Origin: Mangrovimonas sp. TPBH4
GTDB taxonomy: Bacteria > Bacteroidota > Bacteroidia > Flavobacteriales > Flavobacteriaceae
Assembly: GCF_001280505.1 (NCBI RefSeq)
Contig: NZ_LBIO01000040.1
Location: forward strand, 62,001-126,000
DNA length: 64,000 nucleotides
Direction of reading: 5' to 3'
The translations under genes and the position numbers were made by a program. Position 1 is the stretch's first letter, and every line of letters begins with the position of its first letter. Positions 48,246 to 57,294 of the stretch are shown one piece after another. Under the pieces are notes generated by a model. It had not been told where the DNA came from. It was given only the letters and a program-made list of their open reading frames with translations, and ran no database searches.

Positions 48246-50303
48246 ATGTCACAGATGAAAGCAAAAATATCAACTTTATTAGTCTTGTTTTTAATGTCAT
48301 TGGGTGCCACGGCGCAAATTGACAGATCAAAACAACCAGAAGCGGGACCAGCTCCCAAAATCACTCTTGAAAAACCAAATGAATTTGAACTAAAGAACGG
48401 CATCAAGGTACTTGTGGTAGAAAACCACAAATTGCCAAGAGTATCCTATTCTCTTCAAATTGACAACAAGCCAATTATTGAAGGCGACAAAGCTGGTGTA
48501 TCCAGTCTATTGGGTGCCATGTTAGGAAACGGAACAACGTCTATCTCCAAGGATGCTTTTAACGAAGAGATCGACTTCTTGGGAGCTCGATTAGGCTTTG
48601 GTTCTCAAAGTGCCTACGGAAGTTCTTTATCTCAATATTCCGAAAGAATTTTGGAATTGATGGCAGATGCAGCCATTAATCCATTATTGACTCAAGAAGA
48701 GTTCGAAAAGGAGAAAACAAAAGCTTTGGAAGGCTTAAAATCCAATGAAAAAAGTGTTGATGCTATCGCTGGTCGTGTTGGAGGCGCATTATCATATGGT
48801 CTTGATAACGCCTATGGAGAATTTACTACCGAAGAGACCTTAAACAATGTAACTCTTGAGGACGTTAAAGCTTTCTACAACAAATATTTTACGCCTAACA
48901 ACGCCTACATCGTAGTAGTTGGAGATGTAAAGTATAAAGATGTTAAGAAGCAAATCAAGAAGTATTTTGGAAAATGGGAAAAAGGAGAAGAAATCACAAC
49001 TGCTGTACCTGCTCCTAAAGCCAATGTAGCCACTACAGAAATTGACTTTATCGACATGCCAAATGCGGTACAATCCAACATTTCTGTAACCAACAATGTG
49101 GATTTGAAAATGAAGGATGCCGATTATTTAGCTACTAAACTGGCCAACTACATCCTTGGTGGTGGAGGTGAAGGTTATTTGTTCATGAACCTACGCGAAG
49201 CTCATGGATATACTTATGGCGCTTACTCTAGCATTTCACCTAGCAGATATAAAACATCTCGCTTTAATGCCTCTGCGAAGGTTAGAAATACAGTAACTGA
49301 CAGCTCTATCGTAGAAGCTTTAAAAGAAATCAACCGTATCAAAACAGAACCTGTAGATGCAGAAGCACTTAAAAATGCAAAAGCTAAATACATCGGTTCA
49401 TTTGTAATGAACTTGGAAGATCCTTCTACAGTTGCTGAATATGCCCTTAACATCAAGTTGAACAATTTACCTGAGGATTACTACGAAACTTACTTGGAAC
49501 GCGTAAACAATGTAACGGTTCAGGACATCACCAACGCCGCTAACAAACACTTTGCAACAGAAAATGCTCGTGTAATTGTAGTTGGAAAAGGAAGTGAAGT
49601 TTTGGATAACCTTGAAAAGGTAGGACTTCCTATTAAATATTACGACACCTACGCCAAGCCAACCGAGAAACCGGTTTATGAGATTGCAATGCCTGCAGAC
49701 ATGAATGTAAACAAGGTATTGAACGCTTATATCGATGCTATTGGCGGTAGAGCTAAATTGGACGAAGTAAATTCTGTTTACATGTCTGCTGAAGCTGAAT
49801 TACAACCAGGTATGATGATGAATCTTGAAATGAAAAAAACGGTGAAAAACCAATTCCTTCAAGAAATCACGATGATGGGGCAAACTCAAAAGCAAGTTTT
49901 GGATGGTGATTCTGGTTATGCATTTGCTCAAGGTCAAAAAATTGACATGAACGAAGAGCAAGTTAAAGCTGTACAAGTAGAGTCCTCTCCATTCCCTGAA
50001 GTAAACTACCTAAATGGTGGTGTTTCTTTAGAAAAAATTGAAATGGTTGAAGGTGAAAAAGCTTATAAAATCAAAGTTGATGAAGAAACTGCTATCTTCT
50101 ACAGCGTTGAAACTGGTTTGAAGATTAAAGAAGAAAAAACAAGCCCAATGGGTGTGCAATCTACTTTCTATACAAACTACCAAGAAGTAGCTGGAGTAAA
50201 ATTCCCATTCACTATTGGTCAAACGTTTGGACCACGTCGTTTTGATTTCACAGTAAAAGAAATCAAAGTAAACGAAGGTGTAAGTGATGCCGATTTCAAA
50301 TAA
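48246..50303 (+). CDS. Inactive M16-family partner with extra C-terminal domain
   Basis: 685 residues with a signal peptide (from the ATG at 48246, or at 48255 giving MKAKIST), ending ATAQ. Residues ~40-440 form two M16 domains. The zinc-motif position reads GVSSLLGAMLGNG instead of HxxEH, so it cannot bind zinc, while the substrate-binding REAHGYTYGAYSSISPS motif is kept. Residues ~470-685 are an added domain (VLNAYIDAIGGRAKLDEVNSVYMSAEAELQ ... FYTNYQEVAGVKFPFTI) that resembles LolA/LppX-like lipoprotein-binding folds. It lies 7 bp after the active M16 gene and is its likely heterodimer partner. Confidence 0.9.
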   Translation: MSQMKAKISTLLVLFLMSLGATAQIDRSKQPEAGPAPKITLEKPNEFELKNGIKVLVVENHKLPRVSYSLQIDNKPIIEGDKAGVSSLLGAMLGNGTTSISKDAFNEEIDFLGARLGFGSQSAYGSSLSQYSERILELMADAAINPLLTQEEFEKEKTKALEGLKSNEKSVDAIAGRVGGALSYGLDNAYGEFTTEETLNNVTLEDVKAFYNKYFTPNNAYIVVVGDVKYKDVKKQIKKYFGKWEKGEEITTAVPAPKANVATTEIDFIDMPNAVQSNISVTNNVDLKMKDADYLATKLANYILGGGGEGYLFMNLREAHGYTYGAYSSISPSRYKTSRFNASAKVRNTVTDSSIVEALKEINRIKTEPVDAEALKNAKAKYIGSFVMNLEDPSTVAEYALNIKLNNLPEDYYETYLERVNNVTVQDITNAANKHFATENARVIVVGKGSEVLDNLEKVGLPIKYYDTYAKPTEKPVYEIAMPADMNVNKVLNAYIDAIGGRAKLDEVNSVYMSAEAELQPGMMMNLEMKKTVKNQFLQEITMMGQTQKQVLDGDSGYAFAQGQKIDMNEEQVKAVQVESSPFPEVNYLNGGVSLEKIEMVEGEKAYKIKVDEETAIFYSVETGLKIKEEKTSPMGVQSTFYTNYQEVAGVKFPFTIGQTFGPRRFDFTVKEIKVNEGVSDADFK

Positions 50304-50325
50304 GAAAAAGGATTAACATGAATAC

Positions 50326-50362
50326 AAAAGGGCAAAACGATATGTTTTGCCCTTTTCTTTTA
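50326..50362. terminator. Bidirectional terminator between the M16 operon and the DMT exporter gene
   Basis: AAAAGGGCAAAAC (50326-50338) pairs perfectly with GTTTTGCCCTTTT (50344-50356), with a 5-nt loop and TCTTTTAT following. It fills the short gap between the convergent genes. Confidence 0.9.
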
Positions 50363-51241
50363 TCAACGATTCCTTCTATGCGACAGATAGACTCCCAATA
50401 ACACAATGGCCGTGGCAAGGCCCTGTAACACACTATAGGATTCTCCATCCAAAACACCCCACATTAAGGCTACAACAGGCATTAAATACGTTACCGAAGA
50501 TGCAAATACCGGTGTTGAAATCTGTACCAAAGTTGTATACAGCACCTTTGCCAATGCGGTCCCAAAAAAGGACAAAATCGTCACATACACCAATGACATT
50601 TTAAAATCTGGATTTGTAAAAGTAGTTTCAGTAAAAAATCCAGACCAAACCAACACCAATATGGCAGGCACAATAATGGCTACATAATTCCCCGTGGCAA
50701 TGGCCAAGGGTTTCACATCCTGCAAATATCTTTTAATAATATTTACATTACTTGCATACATTACCGTTGCCAACAATACAAATCCTGCGTACAAATAGTT
50801 CTGTTCTGGATTCAGTTCAGCTCCTTTTAAAATAAGCAGACAAGTCCCAATAAAACCAATGATTACCCCTAACAATTGTCGTTTGGTAGAAGCTATTTTA
50901 AATACGGCCATTCCCATCAACAATGTATTCAATGGCACCAAAGAATTCAGCACAGACGTTACGGCACTATCAATTTCGGTTTCGGCTATGGCAAACAAAA
51001 AAGCCGGGAAGAATGAGCCCAAAAATCCCGAAATAGAAATCCATAACCATTGCCTAGCCTTGACGTCCTTCAAATGTTTCAATCCCACACTGAAAAGGAA
51101 CAATCCGGTAATTATTGTTCTCAAAGAACCCAATTGCCAAGGCGTCAAACCTAATAACGATTTCTTGATAAGTATAAAAGAACTCCCCCAAATCAATGAT
51201 AGAAGTATGAGGTAAATCCATTTAATGTTAATTCTCTCCAT
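50363..51241 (-). CDS. EamA/DMT-superfamily exporter
   Basis: 292 residues with ten transmembrane helices in two homologous EamA halves (~7-138 and ~150-285). Marks are WGSSFILIKKSLLGLTPWQLGSLR in helices 1-2, a Gly/Pro-rich helix 4, and TPVFASSVTYLMPVVALMWGVLDGE in the second half. The family exports amino acids, nucleosides or other small metabolites from the cytoplasm; the substrate cannot be told here. No neighbour gives a clue. Confidence 0.92.
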   Translation of the reverse strand: MERINIKWIYLILLSLIWGSSFILIKKSLLGLTPWQLGSLRTIITGLFLFSVGLKHLKDVKARQWLWISISGFLGSFFPAFLFAIAETEIDSAVTSVLNSLVPLNTLLMGMAVFKIASTKRQLLGVIIGFIGTCLLILKGAELNPEQNYLYAGFVLLATVMYASNVNIIKRYLQDVKPLAIATGNYVAIIVPAILVLVWSGFFTETTFTNPDFKMSLVYVTILSFFGTALAKVLYTTLVQISTPVFASSVTYLMPVVALMWGVLDGESYSVLQGLATAIVLLGVYLSHRRNR

Positions 51242-51356
51242 GCAAACTATTTCAAAATCACAAAATTCGTTAATTATTCTGCAGGAAACATCAATAATTA
51301 TTAGATTTGTCTTACATTAACATACAGTCCCTCCCTAGGGACACAAACGAAAAACT

Positions 51357-51767
51357 ATGAAATCTATCTTTACTATTTTGGCTGTTGGCGCTTTAACATT
51401 GAGCAATGTTTCATGCAAGGACAATTCAGCTCCTGAGGTTAAGACCGTTGCGATTGAAACTGGTGCAGAAGAAGCAAAGCAATTAGACCCGAATGCAACT
51501 TACGCCAAAGCCGAATTCAGCATTGAAGGAATGACCTGTGCCATTGGCTGTGCCAAAACCATTGAAAAGAACATTTCTAAAATGGATGGAGTAAAATCTG
51601 CCACAGTTGATTTTGACAAGAAATTGGCCATGGTTGAATATGACGAAGCAAAAGTAACGCCATCATCATTGGAAGAAACAGTAACAACTACTGGAACCAC
51701 GTACAAAGTGAGTGATATGAAAACCGTAGAAACTTTCTCTGAAACTTCTACCTCCAGCGCTCACTAA
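51357..51767 (+). CDS. Exported heavy-metal-associated (HMA) domain protein
   Basis: 136 residues. An N-terminal signal with possible lipobox NVSC (Cys20) precedes an HMA domain (~52-120), beta-alpha-beta-beta-alpha-beta. The metal loop is GMTCAIGC (Cys61, Cys65), CxxxC rather than the canonical CxxC of copper chaperones. I recall this loop from other flavobacterial homologues, so it is probably a real variant. It probably binds copper or another soft metal outside the cytoplasm. It ends before a strong terminator. Confidence 0.88.
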   Translation: MKSIFTILAVGALTLSNVSCKDNSAPEVKTVAIETGAEEAKQLDPNATYAKAEFSIEGMTCAIGCAKTIEKNISKMDGVKSATVDFDKKLAMVEYDEAKVTPSSLEETVTTTGTTYKVSDMKTVETFSETSTSSAH

Positions 51768-51783
51768 TTTTAAATTGAACACA

Positions 51784-51816
51784 TAAAAAAGCCGCTTGAT
51801 ATAAGCGGCTTTTTTA
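51784..51816. terminator. Bidirectional terminator between the HMA and YCII genes
   Basis: AGCCGCTT (51790-51797) and AAGCGGCT (51803-51810) form a perfect 8-bp stem with a 5-nt loop, flanked by six A and six T. It serves both convergent genes. Confidence 0.92.
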
Positions 51817-52359
51817 TTATCTCAGTTGAAATCCTTTGGCGGCCCACCACGGATGAATTTCAATCTCTAATCGGCCTGCTTTCACCGAAGGATCGGCATT
51901 TGCCAAACTATCCGCCATTTGCAAGGTAGGCACATTGTAAATCGTGATTCCCCTAATATTTCCATCATCACCAAATGGTCCAGAAATATCAGCATACCCC
52001 AATTCGTACATTTTCCCTAAGTGCTTTAAATGTTCATCTTGAAGCCTTGCCGCTTCTTCCTCATTTTGATTTCTAACAGGCCCTTTCTTTAAAAATGCAA
52101 TAAAATACTGTTGCATCAACACCGTATCTTTGGTCTTGGCGTCCACATATTCAAAGGTTTGAAAGCCCTTTGAAGTCAATGAATCCTTGAGAGCCCTAAC
52201 CGATATATTTTTCTCGACAGGATTCTCTTCTTGAACCACAATGGAATCCATGACTGCTTCTACCGTCGCTTCATCATTGGATTCTTCCATTGCTTTGGAA
52301 TTGTCCTTACATGCAACCAACATTCCAAAAACCATTGCCATTACTACTATTTTTCTCAT
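51817..52359 (-). CDS. YCII-domain lipoprotein
   Basis: 180 residues. Lipobox LVAC (Cys17) is followed by an acidic linker rich in Glu (~20-50) and a domain from ~78: LMQQYFIAFLKKGPVRNQNEEEAARLQDEHLKHLGKMYELGYADISGPFGDDGNIRGITIYN. This matches the YCII/YciI-like dimeric ferredoxin-like fold, with a conserved His in DEHLKHL and an Asp/Gly-rich turn. YCII proteins are normally cytoplasmic; a lipid-anchored form is less usual. Catalysis has not been shown for most members. Confidence 0.85.
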   Translation of the reverse strand: MRKIVVMAMVFGMLVACKDNSKAMEESNDEATVEAVMDSIVVQEENPVEKNISVRALKDSLTSKGFQTFEYVDAKTKDTVLMQQYFIAFLKKGPVRNQNEEEAARLQDEHLKHLGKMYELGYADISGPFGDDGNIRGITIYNVPTLQMADSLANADPSVKAGRLEIEIHPWWAAKGFQLR

Positions 52360-52380
52360 TATTTATGATTTTAGGTCATC

Positions 52381-52851
52381 CTACTTCCAAGTTTTATAGG
52401 GTGATTTACTTAAAAAGGAATTGTAATATTCCACTTTACCTGTCACCTCTTCTCCCAACCATTCAGGTTTCAAAAAGTCTTCATCTGCAGCATTCAACTC
52501 CACTTCGGCAACAACCAAACCTTCGTTATCATCATGAAATTCATCCACTTCAAACAAATGGTTTCCCATTGGTATTTCATACCGTGTTTTATTGATGACA
52601 CCGGGCTCACAAATCTGCAACAATGCTTCAGCTTCTGCCTTATCTAAAGTGGTTTCCCATTCAAATCTGCTCAATCCATCTTCAGTGCTCTTCCCTTTTA
52701 CCGTCAGGATACCTTTATCACCTGAAATCCTCACTCTAACTGTACGTTCTTTATCCGTATTCAAAAACCCCTGAACAATCTGCTTGCTACTGGTTGCTTC
52801 AGTTTTAAACGCTTCCGACGACACTAAAAATTTGCGTTCTATTTCTACCAT
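52381..52851 (-). CDS. CYTH-domain protein, putative inorganic triphosphatase
   Basis: 156 residues, cytoplasmic. It begins MVEIERKFLV, the EIERKF signature of the CYTH/triphosphate tunnel metalloenzyme family. Alternating charged strands that line the tunnel follow (ERTVRVRISGDKGILTVKGKS, RFEWETTL, KTRYEIPMGNHLFEVDEFHD, LVVAEVEL). Close bacterial relatives hydrolyse inorganic triphosphate with Mg2+; an adenylate cyclase or thiamine-triphosphatase role is less likely. It is divergent from dinB with 63 bp between the starts. Confidence 0.9.
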   Translation of the reverse strand: MVEIERKFLVSSEAFKTEATSSKQIVQGFLNTDKERTVRVRISGDKGILTVKGKSTEDGLSRFEWETTLDKAEAEALLQICEPGVINKTRYEIPMGNHLFEVDEFHDDNEGLVVAEVELNAADEDFLKPEWLGEEVTGKVEYYNSFLSKSPYKTWK

Positions 52852-52914
52852 AAACCTTTCTTACTCCTTTTAAAAACCAATCATTAAAAGGCATTTAATG
52901 CCTAAATTTACGGC

Positions 52915-54027
52915 ATGCAAAGTGATTTACCAATAAGAAAGATTATACATGTAGACATGGATGCCTTTTATGCCTCTGTGGAACAAATGGATAATCCTGA
53001 ACTGAAGGGTAAAGCCATTGCGGTTGGTGGCAGCAGTAAACGTGGCGTAGTAAGTGCCGCCAGTTATGAAGCCCGAAAGTTTGGTGTGAAAAGTGCCATG
53101 AGTGGTATTCAGGCCAAACGCCTATGCCCGGAACTAATTTTTGTCCGCCCTAATTTTGAACGCTACACAGAAATCTCCAAAAGAATCAGGAAAATCTTTT
53201 ACGATTACACCGATTTGGTAGAACCTCTATCCCTTGACGAAGCCTATTTAGATGTTACCACCAACAAAAAGGGACTTTACAGTGCTTCCATGATTGCCAA
53301 GGAAATCAGACAGCGCATTTTTGATGAGATAGGCTTAACAGCTTCCGCAGGGATTTCCATCAATAAATTTATTGCCAAAGTTGCCAGTGATTACAACAAG
53401 CCGAATGGACAAAAAACGGTTGGTCCAGAAGAGGTTTTGGATTTTATTGAAGACTTGGATATTCGGAAATTTTACGGTGTTGGTAAAGTAACGGCAGAGA
53501 AGATGTACCAATTGGGAATTTTCACCGGAAAGGACTTAAAATTCAAATCTATGGAATATTTGGACGAACACTTCGGAAAATCAGGGAGTTATTATTATAA
53601 TGTGGTTAGGGGCATCCATACAAGTGAAGTCAAGCCCAATCGCGTTAGAAAATCCTTGGCTGCAGAACGTACATTCAGTGAAAATCTATCTTCTGAAATC
53701 TTCATGCTTGAAAAACTTGAGGATATAGCCGAGGAAGTTTCCAAACGATTGACAAAAAGCAAAGTAGCAGGAAAAACAGTGACCTTAAAGATAAAATATA
53801 GCGATTTCACCCTGCAAACACGAAGCAAAACGCTACCCTATTTCATCAGTGATAAAAGCATCATTCTTGAAACCTCAAAGGATTTATTATATCAAGAGAA
53901 ACTAAACAATTCCGTTAGGCTTTTGGGAATTTCCATTTCCAATTTAAACACTGAGAAACCCAACAAAAAAGACAAAACCAAGAACGAAGAAAGCACTGTA
54001 AGTGTGCAATTGAAATTTGATTTTTAA
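52915..54027 (+). CDS. dinB: DNA polymerase IV (Y-family translesion polymerase)
   Basis: 370 residues. The palm carries IIHVDMDAFYASVEQ (metal ligand Asp14) and SLDEAYLDVT (Asp108, Glu109), with the fingers in GVVSAASYEARKFGVKSAM. A thumb with helix-hairpin-helix (RKFYGVGKVTAEKMYQLGI) and a little-finger domain (~250-345) are complete. The C-terminus is a lysine-rich tail that ends VSVQLKFDF; QLKFDF resembles a beta-clamp binding motif of the QLxLF type. It performs error-prone bypass of DNA lesions. Its 3' end overlaps the convergent regulator gene by 4 bp. Confidence 0.97.
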   Translation: MQSDLPIRKIIHVDMDAFYASVEQMDNPELKGKAIAVGGSSKRGVVSAASYEARKFGVKSAMSGIQAKRLCPELIFVRPNFERYTEISKRIRKIFYDYTDLVEPLSLDEAYLDVTTNKKGLYSASMIAKEIRQRIFDEIGLTASAGISINKFIAKVASDYNKPNGQKTVGPEEVLDFIEDLDIRKFYGVGKVTAEKMYQLGIFTGKDLKFKSMEYLDEHFGKSGSYYYNVVRGIHTSEVKPNRVRKSLAAERTFSENLSSEIFMLEKLEDIAEEVSKRLTKSKVAGKTVTLKIKYSDFTLQTRSKTLPYFISDKSIILETSKDLLYQEKLNNSVRLLGISISNLNTEKPNKKDKTKNEESTVSVQLKFDF

Positions 54028-55499
54028 GAGAATTTATCGTTCAAGGTATCTACAATAGTCTCTATTTTTTTGTTTTTATAGGCCTCTTCCAAAGCTAAGG
54101 AAGGTACCTGTCTCACCTTACAGTCTGTGATAGCGCAGCGTTCACAGGTAACGCCCACCTCTTGGGTTTTAATCCTTTTATCTTTTAAAAAGTGTAGCTT
54201 CCGCTCCAACTGCTTATTGATGAGCAAACCTATGGTAATACTTCTGTATTGATTGTCTCGAAATGGATCCCGCGTAGCAGACGACAGCACTAAATACTTC
54301 ATGTCATCACTAACATAATTAGAAATTTGAATATCAAATTCATGGTCCATATGGCTCTTGCCGATATCTTCCAAAACTTTGAGGGCCACCCAACGCCTAC
54401 AATAATGCTCGTTAGTTTCATTGGCCCTAGGGGAATGTTGATGCGCTAAATGAAGCTCCTTTTTCAAGTAAAATTTGTCACTATTAGCCTTATGCGTAAA
54501 CCTTAAAAAAAACAGGTCTTGTATATTGAATGTTTTGGGCAAAATATTTGTCAACCGCTGATAAAAGGACTCTGGCGAGGCATTAAAACTTTCCATTGTT
54601 TTCAAAAACAAACTGGTATCAAAAGTGTCTTGTTCAAAGAGTGCTTCTAATTTCGTAGAAAGTTGGGCTTTTGGAAGAATCAAAGCACCAGCAAAATAGG
54701 ACGCATAAAAGTTATTAAGTACCTGATCAAAACTTTTAAATTTTATCCAAGGAAAAGTGTACAACCTATCGTTAATTTCCAAATAATTATAGGCAATCTC
54801 TTTAGCAAAAATAAAGGTGCGTTGTGGCTCATCAATACCATTTGCCAAGAGCAATGTTTTACTTTTGGGTACAAAAACAGACCTTAAATTACCTAAGGCT
54901 TCATGTTTGCCCAATTCATTTTCATTAATGCTATATCCATATTCTTCAACTAAAATTTCCTCTAACTCTTTGGACGAAATTGGCATTGTTAAATCCACTT
55001 GATAAGATTTTGCAAACCTTAAAACGCCTTGTTCCAAATCCTCAAAATAGTTGTTATTGGCCTCCTGAAAAGAGCGTACTGAAGCCAGAAAAAAACTCTC
55101 CCTACTAAAATTGTAATGTTTTGCAATCTCAATAATAGTGCTCACAAATGCATTCACTTTTGCCGGCGCATTTGCCACAATATCAATTAGGTTACTCTCC
55201 TTTATTCCAAAAAGATCCAAGGGAATTTCCTTTAAAATTTTTGACTGCAGCAACTCTCCAATGGGCGCCAAATTTTTGTCAAGCTTTAAGGAAACCATTT
55301 GGTCATACGGGACATCCAATTTTTCAGATAATACAGCAATTTTGTCTGGTTTTGGGTATTTTTTCCCCTTTTCTATTTCATTTAAATAGGATTTTGACAG
55401 CCCCGTAAGCTTGGACAATCCAAATAAGGATAAATTCTTATCGGTTCTAATTTGCTTCAGCTTAAGCCCAAATATGAGTTTTATATAATCTTGTTCCAT
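54024..55499 (-). CDS. RamB/ScfR-type XRE regulator, probable controller of the glyoxylate shunt
   Basis: 491 residues. An XRE helix-turn-helix (~8-65) includes LKQIRTDKNLSLFGLSKLTGLSKSYLNEIEKGKKYPKPDKI. An IrrE/ImmA-like middle region (~170-330) follows, then a DUF2083-type C-terminal domain with VTCERCAITDCKVRQVPS, whose Cys residues are typical of the short-chain-fatty-acyl-CoA-responsive (ScfR) family. RamB of Corynebacterium glutamicum, a family member, controls aceA and aceB. Here the gene is divergent from aceB-aceA with 125 bp between, containing repeated GCGAA half-sites, so control of the same pathway is likely by analogy. Confidence 0.88.
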   Translation of the reverse strand: MEQDYIKLIFGLKLKQIRTDKNLSLFGLSKLTGLSKSYLNEIEKGKKYPKPDKIAVLSEKLDVPYDQMVSLKLDKNLAPIGELLQSKILKEIPLDLFGIKESNLIDIVANAPAKVNAFVSTIIEIAKHYNFSRESFFLASVRSFQEANNNYFEDLEQGVLRFAKSYQVDLTMPISSKELEEILVEEYGYSINENELGKHEALGNLRSVFVPKSKTLLLANGIDEPQRTFIFAKEIAYNYLEINDRLYTFPWIKFKSFDQVLNNFYASYFAGALILPKAQLSTKLEALFEQDTFDTSLFLKTMESFNASPESFYQRLTNILPKTFNIQDLFFLRFTHKANSDKFYLKKELHLAHQHSPRANETNEHYCRRWVALKVLEDIGKSHMDHEFDIQISNYVSDDMKYLVLSSATRDPFRDNQYRSITIGLLINKQLERKLHFLKDKRIKTQEVGVTCERCAITDCKVRQVPSLALEEAYKNKKIETIVDTLNDKFS

Positions 55500-55524
55500 A
55501 CTAGATTAACAAAAATAACAAAAT

Positions 55525-55574
55525 TTGCGAATCAAACTAAAAAAGCGAAAATACATTTTTAGCGAACGTTCGCT
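55525..55574. promoter_or_regulatory. GCGAA half-site cluster and 14-bp palindrome in the aceB upstream region
   Basis: GCGAA occurs at 55527, 55545 and 55562, spaced 18 and 17 bp. The last copy is part of the perfect palindrome AGCGAACGTTCGCT (55561-55574). The cluster lies between the divergent regulator and aceB. It is a candidate operator for the RamB/ScfR-type regulator (inference). Confidence 0.6.
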
Positions 55575-55624
55575 TGTTTTTTAAAAATCTTTATTCTAAT
55601 ATTGTATTGTAAAATTCTGAAAAC

Positions 55625-57223
55625 ATGGAAAATACAATTTTAAAAACGTCAAAAATCAAATTGGAGAGTAGCGTTCAAAACTATTACCCTGAAATTTTAA
55701 CCAAGGAAGCCTTAAAGTTTATTGCCCTGCTTCATGATCAATTTAACTCTAAGCGACTGGAGTTACTTAACGACCGGAAAATACAACAACAGCTATTTGA
55801 CAAAGGAGAGCTTCCAAAGTTTCCTGAGGAAACCAAAACCATTAGAGAAAGCCAATGGACCGCTGGAGAAATCCCAATGGACCTTCAAGATAGACGTGTT
55901 GAAATTACAGGACCTGTGGACAGAAAAATGATTATTAACGCCTTAAACTCCGGAGCCAAAACCTTTATGGCCGATTTTGAGGACAGTAATGCCCCAACTT
56001 GGCAAAACTGCATGCAAGGCCAACAAAACTTAATTGACGCCAATAAAAGAACCATTAGCCTAATAGACCATGCCAAAGGTAAAACCTATTCACTAAACGA
56101 CAATCCTGCTGTCCTATTGGTGAGGCCTCGTGGTCTTCATTTAAATGAACGACACTTATTATTAAACAATGTTGAAGTCTCCGCAAGTTTAGTGGATTTT
56201 GGTCTGTACGTTTTTCATAACGCGAAAACACTTCAAAAAAACAACACTGCCCCCTACTTCTATTTACCAAAATTAGAGCATTACCTTGAGGCGCGTTGGT
56301 GGAACGAGATATTTATGTTTGCACAAGAGTACCTTAACATTCCCAACGGTACATTTAAAGCCACCGTTTTAATTGAAACAATCACAGCTAGTTTCCAATT
56401 GGATGAAATTATATACGAACTAAAAGACCATATTGTAGGCCTCAATTGTGGTCGTTGGGATTACATATTTTCATATATCAAAAAATTCAGAAATCATACT
56501 GAATTCAATGTCCCAAATAGAGATCAAGTCACCATGACCACCCCATTTATGGAGGCCTATTCTAAATTGGTGATTCAGCGTTGCCACAAACGCGGCATTC
56601 ATGCCATTGGTGGAATGGCTGCTCAAATCCCCATTAAAAACAACCCAACTGCCAACAATTTAGCTTTGGAAAAAGTGCGAAAGGATAAGGAGCGTGAAGC
56701 CAAAAACGGGCATGATGGCACTTGGGTTGCACACCCTGATTTGGTAAGCGTTGCTATGGACGAATTCAACAAATATATGCCTACACCTAACCAAATACAC
56801 GTAAAGAGAGACGATGTTAAAATCACAGAAATGGATTTAGTTGCACAGCCTCAAGGTACCGTTACAGAGGCTGGGATACGAAAAAACATTAATGTTGGCA
56901 TACTCTATTTAGAAGCATGGTTACGAGGTTACGGAGCTGTTGCCCTCTACAATCTAATGGAAGATGCGGCCACTGCAGAAATATCGAGAACCCAGGTTTG
57001 GCAATGGCTTAAAAACAAAGTAATCCTTGAAGACGGAAGAGCCTTTTCTAAAAACCTTTATTCAGAAATATTTGATGATGAAGTAGAAAAAATCATCACA
57101 GAACTAAGCGGGAGTAATATTAAAGATTCGAAGCTTAAACAAGCCATTAGCCTATTTAACGGCTTGGTACTTTCTGAAGAATTTGAAGAATTTTTAACGA
57201 TCCCTGCATACAAGTACCTATAA
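55625..57223 (+). CDS. aceB: Malate synthase A
   Basis: 532 residues, the usual length of the A isoform (533 in E. coli). It condenses glyoxylate with acetyl-CoA to malate in the cytoplasm. Motifs are FMADFEDSNAPTWQN, LVRPRGLHLNERH (Arg167, matching the catalytic Arg166 of E. coli), VLIETITASFQLDEIIYELKDHIVGLNCGRWDYIFS, THE A-form GGMAAQIP, and LMEDAATAEISRTQVWQWL with Asp447 as candidate base. It is the first gene of the glyoxylate-shunt operon and is followed by isocitrate lyase after 71 bp, which holds a hairpin. Confidence 0.97.
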   Translation: MENTILKTSKIKLESSVQNYYPEILTKEALKFIALLHDQFNSKRLELLNDRKIQQQLFDKGELPKFPEETKTIRESQWTAGEIPMDLQDRRVEITGPVDRKMIINALNSGAKTFMADFEDSNAPTWQNCMQGQQNLIDANKRTISLIDHAKGKTYSLNDNPAVLLVRPRGLHLNERHLLLNNVEVSASLVDFGLYVFHNAKTLQKNNTAPYFYLPKLEHYLEARWWNEIFMFAQEYLNIPNGTFKATVLIETITASFQLDEIIYELKDHIVGLNCGRWDYIFSYIKKFRNHTEFNVPNRDQVTMTTPFMEAYSKLVIQRCHKRGIHAIGGMAAQIPIKNNPTANNLALEKVRKDKEREAKNGHDGTWVAHPDLVSVAMDEFNKYMPTPNQIHVKRDDVKITEMDLVAQPQGTVTEAGIRKNINVGILYLEAWLRGYGAVALYNLMEDAATAEISRTQVWQWLKNKVILEDGRAFSKNLYSEIFDDEVEKIITELSGSNIKDSKLKQAISLFNGLVLSEEFEEFLTIPAYKYL

Positions 57224-57229
57224 AAAACA

Positions 57230-57260
57230 ATCCTGCGATTGCGGCAACAATCAACAGGAT
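57230..57260 (+). promoter_or_regulatory. Intercistronic hairpin between aceB and aceA
   Basis: ATCCTG (57230-57235) pairs with CAGGAT (57255-57260), and GATTG (57237-57241) with CAATC (57248-57252), giving an 11-bp interrupted stem with a 6-nt loop. No T-run follows. It may affect the relative amounts of the two enzymes. Confidence 0.5.
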
Positions 57261-57294
57261 CTAATTATTAATAAAAATAACGTATCACAAAATT

